From Bdellovibrio bacteriovorus str. Tiberius (GTDB taxonomy: Bacteria; Bdellovibrionota; Bdellovibrionia; Bdellovibrionales; Bdellovibrionaceae), in NCBI RefSeq assembly GCF_000317895.1, contig NC_019567.1:2604001-2668000 (forward strand): a DNA stretch of 64,000 nucleotides. The letters run 5' to 3'. Shown here piece after piece: positions 8,674 to 16,846 of the stretch (position 1 is the stretch's first letter; each line of letters opens with the position of its first letter). A program made the translations under genes and the position numbers. Below the pieces are notes generated by a model. It was not told the origin of the DNA. It ran no database searches and saw only the letters and a program-made list of their open reading frames with translations.

Positions 8674-10389
8674 ATGGTACGTCGGTTTCATACATCCAAG
8701 GTGCTGATCCCACTTCTGCTGACTTTGCAGAGTTTGAATGCCCATGCTGTCACGGACGCCAATCCGCAGATTGCAAACAAGCATCTGATGCCCAATGCCG
8801 TGCGCGTGCAAATCACTCCGCGCGGGATGAAATATTTCGACAACCGTCTGAGCGACATCCTTGGAAACGTGGGTGTGAAGCTGGATGAGGGTTACTTCCC
8901 TGCCATGAGCTACACCGCTGAAAAACCCATCAATATGGACGAGTTCATGGATGCAAATCCAGAGATGGTCAAAATGTACCAGCAGGTGCGCGGTCTTTTG
9001 ACTCGCTGGCTGGTGGGCTTCTCTATGAATGATCACCAACCGACTATTGAGATCGGTGAATCCGGTTACGTTGCAAAATTCTCGCGCTTTGGTCTGGTCA
9101 CCGACGAAATTCTGATGGAGGCTCTGGGGAAACGTGATGGCGCCATTTTGGCGATTGAACTTGAAGTCAAAAAACTGACGATCTCCACCAAATCCGTGGT
9201 GGCGTGGGATACACAAAACGAATTCCTGGGTAAAGCCGGTTTTGAAGACGTGACGTTGCAGGCGGCTGACGAGGAAATGCCTCTGAAAATCCGTCTGCCA
9301 TTCTATCTGCGCATGAACAACATGGGCGGACTTGAATTTGAAGCGCTTGAAATTTCCAATAACTTCGACTCCATCCCACTGGGCTTGAAATACGGTCGCC
9401 TGATCGTTCCTCAGTTTGCAGTGGAAGTGAATGGCAAGAAATTCTATGTAAACAACGAGGAACTGGAAAGACTGTTCCAGTCCCAGGCTCCGATGATTCT
9501 TGAAAAAGTTCGCGGCAGCATCGGGGACTTTGCGCGCACGCAACTGCCGGCCATGCTGAATCAGAAAGCCAAGGAATTCCTGGGTGGATCTTTGGAACAG
9601 GTTCAGGACATGGCAGCTCCGGGTCAGGAACCCACTGACACCCGTCCCGCTTTCAAGTGGGGCTTGCAGCTGCAAAGCCTGAATCTTAAGAAATCCTTGA
9701 ATGTTGATCTGACCACTTATGTGGAAGACCCGATCAACTCGCAGAGTGCTCCGGTGAAGTCGCACGCTTCCCGTGGGGCTCCCTCCTTCACCGCGGTGAC
9801 TCAGGAAAACTATGACATCGGGTTGAGCGTGGACCGCGCCCTGATCAACCGCGTGTTGCAATTGGCTTTCGAGCGCAAAAATTTCGAACAGATCAAACAA
9901 AGTGATGGTTCCGTTTTGAAACTGGTCGCGACTCCTTTGATCGACTATGTAAAAACTCCAGCAGGTGTGGCGGTTAAGCCTACGGAAACCTTCGTTAAAC
10001 TGAGAGTTTCAGTCGAAATTCAGCCCGGCAGCATGTTCTTGAAAAAGACCATCGTGGTGGACTTCGATATCATTGCAAAATTGCGCCAATTGAGTGATAA
10101 GACCGGCATGCAGTTGCTGATGTATTCCATCGACACTGACAGCATGTACCTGGATGACAAGTACATCTCGACAGCCGGCAAGCTGTTCAAAGGCAAAGTC
10201 CGTGAAGGTGTAAAGGACGAGCTGAAAAAACGCAGTGCCAACTGGGCCAAAACGGAAGAATCCCTTCCGGGTGGGCTGCCACTGCCACCGCAGATTTTGG
10301 GAATTAAACTGGATATCAATCGCGTGATGATGGATCCAAATGGTCACCTGATCATGTATCTGGATTACGCGAAAACAGGAGCAAACTAA
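8674..10389 (+). CDS. Exported protein, possible TULIP/BPI-like lipid-binding fold
   Basis: 571 residues from the ATG at 8674, which has GAGGACG upstream and begins a signal peptide ending at LNAHA; a TTG 21 codons earlier is rejected. The mature protein shows two long alternating-strand regions. Each has an amphipathic helix and a Pro/Gly turn; the second half begins DIGLSVDRALINRVLQLAF, which resembles the start of BPI C-terminal domains. This two-lobe layout suggests a tubular lipid-binding (TULIP) protein, but only by eye. Its stop overlaps the next ATG (TAATG), so the two products probably work together in the envelope. Confidence 0.87.
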   Translation: MVRRFHTSKVLIPLLLTLQSLNAHAVTDANPQIANKHLMPNAVRVQITPRGMKYFDNRLSDILGNVGVKLDEGYFPAMSYTAEKPINMDEFMDANPEMVKMYQQVRGLLTRWLVGFSMNDHQPTIEIGESGYVAKFSRFGLVTDEILMEALGKRDGAILAIELEVKKLTISTKSVVAWDTQNEFLGKAGFEDVTLQAADEEMPLKIRLPFYLRMNNMGGLEFEALEISNNFDSIPLGLKYGRLIVPQFAVEVNGKKFYVNNEELERLFQSQAPMILEKVRGSIGDFARTQLPAMLNQKAKEFLGGSLEQVQDMAAPGQEPTDTRPAFKWGLQLQSLNLKKSLNVDLTTYVEDPINSQSAPVKSHASRGAPSFTAVTQENYDIGLSVDRALINRVLQLAFERKNFEQIKQSDGSVLKLVATPLIDYVKTPAGVAVKPTETFVKLRVSVEIQPGSMFLKKTIVVDFDIIAKLRQLSDKTGMQLLMYSIDTDSMYLDDKYISTAGKLFKGKVREGVKDELKKRSANWAKTEESLPGGLPLPPQILGIKLDINRVMMDPNGHLIMYLDYAKTGAN

Positions 10390-10904
10390 TGAGATCCCTC
10401 AAACTTATCATCATCAATGCTTTGACTCTGATCATCGGTCTGGGCCTTATGAGTGGTTCGGTTTCACAAAGAAGTGCGGAAGCTGCACGCTTTGAAACGA
10501 TCCCGTCCCTTCAGGTGAACAAACTGGGTAACTATCGCGGTCAGTACCTGACAGTTCTTTACGCTGTGGGTTCCCGCCCATTCATCTCCACCGACAATTC
10601 CTCTATCTCTATTTCTCAGGTGAAAGAGGCGCGCACGGTTTACATCTCTGCTGATGCCATGAGCCTGCCATCCGTACAGGTTGAAAAAGAGGGCTTCCGC
10701 CCTTCTTACAACATCGTGGTGTTTGTGGTTTCCCCGCAGGCCAATTACAGCTGGGTGAACGCGGACGGTTCTGTGCCTCAGGGCATGACTTCCACGGGCA
10801 ACCGCCTGAGCTCTTTGATCAATGCGATCAATAAGACAGATGTTGATGGCTTCATCACCTCTCAGGGTGAAAACGGAACTCTGCAAATCAATCTGGTGAA
10901 ATAG
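10389..10904 (+). CDS. Small exported protein coupled to the TULIP-like gene
   Basis: 171 residues with an N-terminal hydrophobic signal (about residues 5-24, then SQRSAEAARF). The mature part is beta-rich with no cysteine and no recognised domain. The start overlaps the upstream stop by one base, implying translational coupling and matched expression. A strong bidirectional terminator follows. It may be a partner or chaperone of the upstream protein; function unknown. Confidence 0.85.
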   Translation: MRSLKLIIINALTLIIGLGLMSGSVSQRSAEAARFETIPSLQVNKLGNYRGQYLTVLYAVGSRPFISTDNSSISISQVKEARTVYISADAMSLPSVQVEKEGFRPSYNIVVFVVSPQANYSWVNADGSVPQGMTSTGNRLSSLINAINKTDVDGFITSQGENGTLQINLVK

Positions 10905-10927
10905 TTCAGAACTGAAAAATCAAAAAA

Positions 10928-10960
10928 AGAAAAAGGCCCTGAATCAGGGCCTTTTTTTAT
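10928..10960. terminator. Bidirectional intrinsic terminator
   Basis: Stem GGCCCTG/CAGGGCC with a three-base loop, flanked by an A-run on the left and a T-run on the right. It serves the plus-strand gene ending at 10904 and overlaps the stop of the convergent amine oxidase gene. Confidence 0.9.
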
Positions 10961-12465
10961 CCCAAGGACACAGAGGCCGCAGCTTTCTGCCCGGTTTCAA
11001 TCGCCCCCTGCAGGGTTCCGGCAAAACGCAGGCTGGTGTGTTCGCCGGCGAACAGCAACTGCCCGTTCAACTCCGGATCGGCGGCGGCTCCGCGGAACTT
11101 CATATACTGACCAGGCTTAAACACCGCCATGGATCCCAAAGACCACTTGCGCTGCTTCCAGTTCACCATCTGGTCCCGGCCGTGAAGTTTCGCCGGCACT
11201 TCGCCATAGAACAAGCCCAGATCTTTCAAGGTGTCTTCAGTGGCGGAGGCCCCGGCCTTCAAACCGGAACTGCCTGCGCGCTGCCACGTCAGCAAGCCTT
11301 GCGTGCCGGCTTGTGAACGCCCGGAATCCCAGATTTTTTCCGTCAGGAAATCACCCGTGAAATTCCCCAGGTTCGCCGGGGTGGAACCGCTGCGCGTGCT
11401 CCAGAATGGGTTCGCAAACGGAATCAGACCTTTCGAGTGAGTCGCGTATTCCTGAGTGCGCACGGCTTCTTTTTTAAGATTGGAAATTTCCAGATCCATA
11501 AAGCCCTTCACTTCACGCAACTTCGAGAACGGAATTGTGCAGATCACGCTGCGCGTGCGGAAGGTTTCTTTGCCTTGCGCCCCCTGGAAAGTCAGTTCGA
11601 AGGTTTCATTTTCAAACGACATTTCCACCAGCGCCATGTTCATCTTCACCGAATAATCCGGGATGACCCCGGCCACTCGCGAAGCCAGCGTCTGCATCAG
11701 ATTCGACAGCCCGCCTTCCATGCGGTATGTGGTGCGCGCACCCAGCAGCGAGCTGCCTTCGGCGTCGACAGTGGAAAGGAAATGCAAAGACGACTGATCG
11801 GCGGCATCCACACCAAAACGGCTAACCGCCTGGGTTTCGATCAACTGACGCAGCACCGGGTCCACTTCCGAAGACCAGGATTCCAAAAGATCCTTCAACG
11901 ACAAGGTGTCATAGTAAGCAGCGCGCTCGTACTGGAATGAATTTTTGTAACTTAGCACCACATCCTGATCACGATACAGATCCAGACGCACACGGCGCAA
12001 TGGCGCTTGCAGGGTCTTCATTCGCGGCAGCAGGTCTTTCACGCGGTACTGTTTACCATCAAAGGAAAACAGGTGTGCTTCCACATCCGTCGGGGTTTTG
12101 ATCTCGCGCACCGGCAGATTCAGCTCTTTGGCAAGGCTCAGCAGCTGCACGTGGGAGTTGTCAAAAAACTCGGCCCCCAGCTCGCCCACGGGGCCGGTTT
12201 CACCGAACACGGGAACGCTTTGCACGCGGCCGCCCACACGTGAGGATGCCTCAAAGATACGGAAAGGGATTTTCTTCTTTTTCAGCTCAAAAGCCGCCGC
12301 CAGGCCGGCAGCGCCAGCCCCCAGAATGACAACTTCACTGCGCAGATCGCGGGCATCACCCATGAAGAATCGCTCGGCACTGGCGCAGCCGCCCCATGCC
12401 AAAGCCGAAGACCCCAGGGCCGAGATTTTTAAAAACTCGCGACGAGTAAAAGAACTTTTTGCCAT
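10957..12465 (-). CDS. Tat-exported flavin amine oxidase
   Basis: 502 residues from the ATG at 12465 (GGTGAGGG upstream); a longer start 10 codons earlier lacks support. Residues FTRREFLK are a twin-arginine signal and GGCAS may be a lipobox. The mature protein opens with a Rossmann dinucleotide-binding motif (VILGAGAAGL) and the EASSRVGGRV segment. It closes with LLFAGEHTSLRFAGTLQGAIETG, the C-terminal FAD signature of monoamine oxidases. It should load FAD in the cytoplasm and oxidise an amine in the periplasm with release of hydrogen peroxide; the substrate is unknown. It is divergent from the oxygenase/ABC exporter operon, sharing a 70-base intergenic region. Confidence 0.9.
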   Translation of the reverse strand: MAKSSFTRREFLKISALGSSALAWGGCASAERFFMGDARDLRSEVVILGAGAAGLAAAFELKKKKIPFRIFEASSRVGGRVQSVPVFGETGPVGELGAEFFDNSHVQLLSLAKELNLPVREIKTPTDVEAHLFSFDGKQYRVKDLLPRMKTLQAPLRRVRLDLYRDQDVVLSYKNSFQYERAAYYDTLSLKDLLESWSSEVDPVLRQLIETQAVSRFGVDAADQSSLHFLSTVDAEGSSLLGARTTYRMEGGLSNLMQTLASRVAGVIPDYSVKMNMALVEMSFENETFELTFQGAQGKETFRTRSVICTIPFSKLREVKGFMDLEISNLKKEAVRTQEYATHSKGLIPFANPFWSTRSGSTPANLGNFTGDFLTEKIWDSGRSQAGTQGLLTWQRAGSSGLKAGASATEDTLKDLGLFYGEVPAKLHGRDQMVNWKQRKWSLGSMAVFKPGQYMKFRGAAADPELNGQLLFAGEHTSLRFAGTLQGAIETGQKAAASVSLG

Positions 12466-12535
12466 CAATCCCTCACCTGCATAGAATGGCAACACTTTGA
12501 AGCAGAATCAAATCAATCTCACAAATCTCGATAGA

Positions 12536-13126
12536 ATGTTTGATGTCCTCGAGGACCATCACTGGTCCGTTGCAACTGAGGTTTTCTCAGAGGATTTCTG
12601 TCGGGCACTCGCCCAAGAGTGTCAAAATCTTCATGCTGCCGGGGCCCTGAACAAAGCCTCTATCGGACATTCAAACACGAAGACCGTGAATACCGGGATT
12701 CGGGGTGATTTCACTCTGTGGCTGGAGCAGGACACGGGCTCGGATTTGCAAAAGCAGTTCCTTGCCGAGCTTGAAATTCTGCGCCAGAAACTGAATAAGA
12801 ATTTTTATTTGGGTCTCCAAAGATTTGAATCTCACTTTGCTCTGTATCCTCCCGGCGGAGGATATGATAAGCATATCGACAACCACCGCGGTTCCGGCGC
12901 AAGACGGATCACTTTCATCCTCTACCTCAATGCCCACTGGCAAAAAGGCGACGGAGGAGAACTGAGTTTGTACAGCCCCGAAGATGAAAACCTTCTGCTG
13001 GCGCAAGTGCAGCCCCGCCTTGGAACATTTGTCCTTTTCCGCAGCGATCTCTTTCCCCATCAGGTGGAAAAGAGTCATTCACCCCGGCTCAGTCTGACTG
13101 GCTGGTTTAGGAACGACGCATCATGA
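12536..13126 (+). CDS. 2-oxoglutarate/Fe(II) oxygenase, prolyl-4-hydroxylase type
   Basis: 196 residues from the ATG at 12536; an in-frame TTG at 12497 is possible, and neither has a clear ribosome site. The iron triad is visible: HxD at about 113-115 (YDKHIDNH), distal His at about 175 (LFPHQVEKS) and the 2-oxoglutarate Arg at about 184 (RLSLTGW). No signal peptide, so it acts in the cytoplasm. Its stop overlaps the start of an ABC exporter half (ATGA), linking oxidation and export. The substrate may be a peptide, protein or small molecule. The family assignment is firm; the pathway is inference. Confidence 0.9.
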   Translation: MFDVLEDHHWSVATEVFSEDFCRALAQECQNLHAAGALNKASIGHSNTKTVNTGIRGDFTLWLEQDTGSDLQKQFLAELEILRQKLNKNFYLGLQRFESHFALYPPGGGYDKHIDNHRGSGARRITFILYLNAHWQKGDGGELSLYSPEDENLLLAQVQPRLGTFVLFRSDLFPHQVEKSHSPRLSLTGWFRNDAS

Positions 13127-14916
13127 AGTCATTGTTTGCAGAAGTTGTTTTCACTCGTATCCACGCCCGCCTCACCGTTCTGTTATGTTCTTTGGTAGCG
13201 GCGGTTCTGGGCTTGATGGGTCCTTTCTTTCAGAAGGAATTCATCGACCAATTGACCGGAGTCGAAAGCAAGCTGCACTTCATCCAGTTTGATCACACCC
13301 TGTCTTACATCATTGGCGCCTTCTTCTGTGTTTTGCTGGCCCAGGCTTTCTCGCAACTGACAAACTTTCTGAGCGTTCGCGAAGCCCTGCACATGCAAAA
13401 GGTCTTTGCCAAACGTCTTTACAATAAAACCTTGCATCTGCGTGTCGACACCATGAGCGGCCGCCCGGTGGGGGAAATTGTTTCCCTGTACGCCACCGAC
13501 GTTCAAGGGGCCACCGTGTTTTTGGATCAGACGCTGCCGGCCGGCGCTTCCACGATCTTCCCCCTGATTCTGGCACCCTTTGCAATTTCGCTGCTGTTTG
13601 ATATTCCGCTGTGGCCGACCGTGCTGGTGATGCTGGGAATTTCCTGTTTGAACACTTTCATGGCGTTTCGTCAGTCGAAGTTCTTTTTCAATTTCAAGCA
13701 ACTGGCAGCAGAACGCATTGGTCTGGTGAATGAGTGGATTCAGAACATTCGCACCATCCGCATCTTAAGCTGGACCCATCACTTTGAAAGCAACATCTTC
13801 GCCAAACGTGAAATCGAAACCAGCAACCGTGTTTCCATGGTCACCAACGGTCAGATGATGAACTCGATTTCCACTTCCATCACGTTCTTCCTGAATGTGG
13901 TGGCATTGGCAACTTTGGTGTTTTACTCCAAACACACCCTGACCAGCGGTGAACTTTTGGCGTTGCTTTGGATTGTGGCGGTGTTCCTGACCCGTCCCTT
14001 CCGTCAGATGCCGTGGTTCTTTACTTTTGCCTTTGATTCCTGGACATCGCTGCGCCGTCTGGAAGAATTCTTCTCGACCCAAAACAATGAAACCGCGGAA
14101 AACTCCCTGGAACGTCGTCAAGCCGAACTGGTTGACAAATATGCCCTGCAGGTGCGCGGCTTAAATCTAACGGTAGCACAAAGAAAAATTCTTAGAAATG
14201 TGGATCTGGATATTGCCCACGGGGAATTTGTCGCCGTGGTCGGCGAAGTGGGCGCCGGTAAATCCATGCTGCTTTTATCATTGCTGAAAGAAACTGGAGC
14301 CCACTTTGACTTCTATCACCTGGGTGGCAAAAACGCCCTGAATGTTCCAGTTGATGAAGTTCGTGCGCACTTTGCCTATGTCCCGCAGGAAGGCTTTATC
14401 ATGAACGCCACCTTGCGCGAAAACGTGGCCTTCTTATACGACATTGAAGCGGAGCGGGACCCGATGGTGGAAGAATCCTTGCGTCTGGCGCAGTTTGATC
14501 TGGACACCGAGCGTGTGGAAAAAGGCCTTAACACCGAGATCGGTGAGCGCGGCGTGAATCTTTCCGGCGGCCAAAAACAGCGTGTGGGACTGGCGCGTGT
14601 GCACTATCACGAAGCGCCGATCATGCTGCTGGATGACTGCCTCAGTGCCGTGGATGTCGACACTGAACATAAATTATTTGAACAACTTCTGCTGGGTGCC
14701 TGGGCGGACCGCACCCGTCTATTGGTGACTCACCGTCTCAGCGCGCTTCATCGAGTGGACCGTATTTTGTTCATGGAAGACGGTCAGATAATTGATTCGG
14801 GCACTTATGAAGAACTGCTGTCGCGCAACGAAAAATTCCGCGAATACACGACCAGCGTTGCCAAAGAAGCCACTGAAAAAGAATCCGCAAAGAAGGCGGA
14901 GGTGTCTCATGTCTAG
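13123..14916 (+). CDS. ABC exporter half-transporter, ABCC type, first half
   Basis: 597 residues: a six-helix exporter membrane domain (about 1-320) then an ATPase domain with Walker A GEVGAGKS, signature LSGGQKQR and Walker B IMLLDDCLSAVD. The residue after the Walker B Asp is Asp instead of catalytic Glu, as in the degenerate first ATPase site of ABCC/MRP transporters. It should pair with the next gene, whose ATPase keeps the Glu, giving one active and one weak site. It overlaps the oxygenase by four bases and its partner by eight. The cargo is unknown. Confidence 0.92.
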   Translation: MKSLFAEVVFTRIHARLTVLLCSLVAAVLGLMGPFFQKEFIDQLTGVESKLHFIQFDHTLSYIIGAFFCVLLAQAFSQLTNFLSVREALHMQKVFAKRLYNKTLHLRVDTMSGRPVGEIVSLYATDVQGATVFLDQTLPAGASTIFPLILAPFAISLLFDIPLWPTVLVMLGISCLNTFMAFRQSKFFFNFKQLAAERIGLVNEWIQNIRTIRILSWTHHFESNIFAKREIETSNRVSMVTNGQMMNSISTSITFFLNVVALATLVFYSKHTLTSGELLALLWIVAVFLTRPFRQMPWFFTFAFDSWTSLRRLEEFFSTQNNETAENSLERRQAELVDKYALQVRGLNLTVAQRKILRNVDLDIAHGEFVAVVGEVGAGKSMLLLSLLKETGAHFDFYHLGGKNALNVPVDEVRAHFAYVPQEGFIMNATLRENVAFLYDIEAERDPMVEESLRLAQFDLDTERVEKGLNTEIGERGVNLSGGQKQRVGLARVHYHEAPIMLLDDCLSAVDVDTEHKLFEQLLLGAWADRTRLLVTHRLSALHRVDRILFMEDGQIIDSGTYEELLSRNEKFREYTTSVAKEATEKESAKKAEVSHV

Positions 14917-16771
14917 TGCTCCAATCAAAGCCAAATACCTCAGCGATGGCGACACCAAAAAAGACGGCGGCTATAACAAGACCATTTTCGAAACCCTGAA
15001 GTTTGCCTACAGCCCGTTCTTCACCCGCATCATTCTTTGTCTGATTCTGGGGATCACAGGGCGCGGCTTGCTTTTGGCCAACACCAACGTGATCGGCTAT
15101 TGGGTTGATACCATTGTCGGCAAAGAAAACATTCTGTCAGGCTTAAGCTCCGCCCAGTTGATCACCCTGCTGGCGGTGATGGCGGTGACGGGCTTCGTTC
15201 TGACCATGACCTTCCGGGTGAGCTTCTCGCGCCTGTCGGCCCAGGCGATTTCTTCATTCTATGATGAAGTGACCCTGCGCACGTCCCGCCTGCCGATGAG
15301 TTTCTTTGACAACACTCCGGCCGGAAGAATCATCACACGTTTTTCCAGTGACTATGGCAACGTCTTCCGTTTGTTTGGCGGACCTTTGGCCGAATTTATT
15401 TCCATCATTTTTGATCTGACCATGATGATCATTCTGATCACCGTGGCAAATCCGGTGTATCTGATCTTTGTGGTCTTTATCGCGTTGATGAACTATCTGA
15501 TTTACAAACTGAATCAGGAAAAACTGCGCACGGCTCGTCGTGAACTGTCAGCCAGCCGTTCTCCAAGCATCGCGCATTTTGCCGAAACCACCCAAGGGGC
15601 CAGCACGATTCGCTCGTTCCGCCGTCAGCAGTCATTCAGTGAACGTTTTGAACGCCTGGACAGCCACTTCCTGACGCAAAAGATGGACACCACAAAAAGT
15701 CTGCTCAGCTTCTCGTTGCAGATGAACAGTCTGACGGCCTTACTGCTGTTGGTAACCGGCGTGTCGGCTTATTTTATGGTTGAAAAAGGCTGGGCGACGG
15801 TCGGATCTGTCGGTGTGGCCTTTGCATTTATCGCGCTTTCCGGCAACACCGTGCAGATGTTCTTTGAATGGTTGACCCAGTTTGAAGAAGCCATGATCGG
15901 CGTTGAAAGACTGGATCAGTACATGCGCATGAACATCGAACAAGGCAGCTTGCTGCCTTCAACGGCCACCTTTGCCACGGGACACCCGACTTATTCTCCG
16001 AGTGTGGAAAAGTACCTGTCCACGCGCCGTCTGACCGAAGAACGCAATGCCTCTGTCCAAGTACAAGACGTGTGGTTCCGTTATCGCGAAGACCTGCCAT
16101 GGGTTCTTAAAGGCGTCAACTTTGACGTGAAGGCCGGCGAACGCCTGGGTATCGTGGGACGCACGGGTTCAGGCAAATCCAGCCTGATTCAGGCTTTGTT
16201 CTATTTGTACCCGATCGACAAAGGCCAGATTGCCATCAACACCCACCAACCGAAACTGACCGCGGCGACCAACGGCGTGGATCTGAACCTGTACCGCAAA
16301 TCCATGGCCTTTATTTCCCAGGAACCGATTCTGTTCCAGGGAACATTGCGCTTTAATCTGGATATTGAAGGCACCCTGACGGAAGAAAAACTGCTTTCCG
16401 TTTTGGCACAGGTGGGCTTGCGCGAATGGGTGCTGGCTCAGCCCGGTGGCCTGGATATGCGCATTGAGGAACGCGGTAAAAACCTGTCCCTGGGGGAACG
16501 TCAGCTTCTGTGCATGGCGCGCTGCCTGCTGCAACAAGCCCCGATTGTCATTATGGACGAAGCCACCAGCTCGGTCGATCCCCAGTCTGAAGAAATCATG
16601 GTCCGCGCGACTGAAGAATTCTTCTCGGACCGCACCCAGATTATTATTGCCCACCGTCTGTCCACGCTTGCAAAGTGTGATCGAATCTTATGGTTACAGA
16701 ATGGCGAGATCAAAGCTTTGGGGCCGACATCGGAAGTGCTGCCTCGCTTTAAAAATACAGAACTGGTCTAA
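14909..16771 (+). CDS. ABC exporter half-transporter, ABCC type, second half
   Basis: 620 residues from the ATG at 14909, preceded by GGCGGAGG inside the upstream gene; an earlier ATG gives an implausible basic N-terminus. It has a membrane domain (about 30-330) and a C-terminal ATPase: Walker A GRTGSGKS, signature LSLGERQLLCMAR (close to the LSxGQRQL of ABCC second sites) and Walker B IVMDEATSSVD with catalytic Glu. It forms an asymmetric heterodimer with the preceding product. A paralogous exporter elsewhere in the window (46623-50309) has both halves fused. Confidence 0.92.
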   Translation: MSSAPIKAKYLSDGDTKKDGGYNKTIFETLKFAYSPFFTRIILCLILGITGRGLLLANTNVIGYWVDTIVGKENILSGLSSAQLITLLAVMAVTGFVLTMTFRVSFSRLSAQAISSFYDEVTLRTSRLPMSFFDNTPAGRIITRFSSDYGNVFRLFGGPLAEFISIIFDLTMMIILITVANPVYLIFVVFIALMNYLIYKLNQEKLRTARRELSASRSPSIAHFAETTQGASTIRSFRRQQSFSERFERLDSHFLTQKMDTTKSLLSFSLQMNSLTALLLLVTGVSAYFMVEKGWATVGSVGVAFAFIALSGNTVQMFFEWLTQFEEAMIGVERLDQYMRMNIEQGSLLPSTATFATGHPTYSPSVEKYLSTRRLTEERNASVQVQDVWFRYREDLPWVLKGVNFDVKAGERLGIVGRTGSGKSSLIQALFYLYPIDKGQIAINTHQPKLTAATNGVDLNLYRKSMAFISQEPILFQGTLRFNLDIEGTLTEEKLLSVLAQVGLREWVLAQPGGLDMRIEERGKNLSLGERQLLCMARCLLQQAPIVIMDEATSSVDPQSEEIMVRATEEFFSDRTQIIIAHRLSTLAKCDRILWLQNGEIKALGPTSEVLPRFKNTELV

Positions 16772-16780
16772 CAATTAGGG

Positions 16781-16818
16781 TTGCCCCTGCCGATGATAAG
16801 GGGTATTTCATCGGGCAA
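16781..16818 (+). ncRNA. Possible pseudoknot or switch leader upstream of mgtE
   Basis: In the 75-base gap before mgtE, CCCCT (16784-16788) can pair with AGGGG (16799-16803). The seven loop bases 16790-16796 (CCGATGA) are perfectly complementary to 16808-16814 (TCATCGG), giving an H-type pseudoknot. The outer TTGC/GCAA pair (16781-16784 with 16815-16818) supports a competing plain hairpin. No T-run follows, so it is not a standard terminator. A magnesium M-box is much longer and does not fit. Confidence 0.4.
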
Positions 16819-16846
16819 AGCATAAATTTTCAACTGGTGGGGCGAG

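Noticed and set aside
8629-9900. Long minus-strand open frame of 423 codons opposite the TULIP-like gene
   Set aside because: The plus-strand frame has a signal peptide, ribosome site and coupled neighbour. The opposite frame has a composition typical of an antisense shadow (Gln, His, Phe rich).
16772-16846. Magnesium M-box riboswitch before mgtE
   Set aside because: The gap is only 75 bases, far shorter than an M-box, and no M-box landmarks are seen; only the compact pseudoknot candidate remains.
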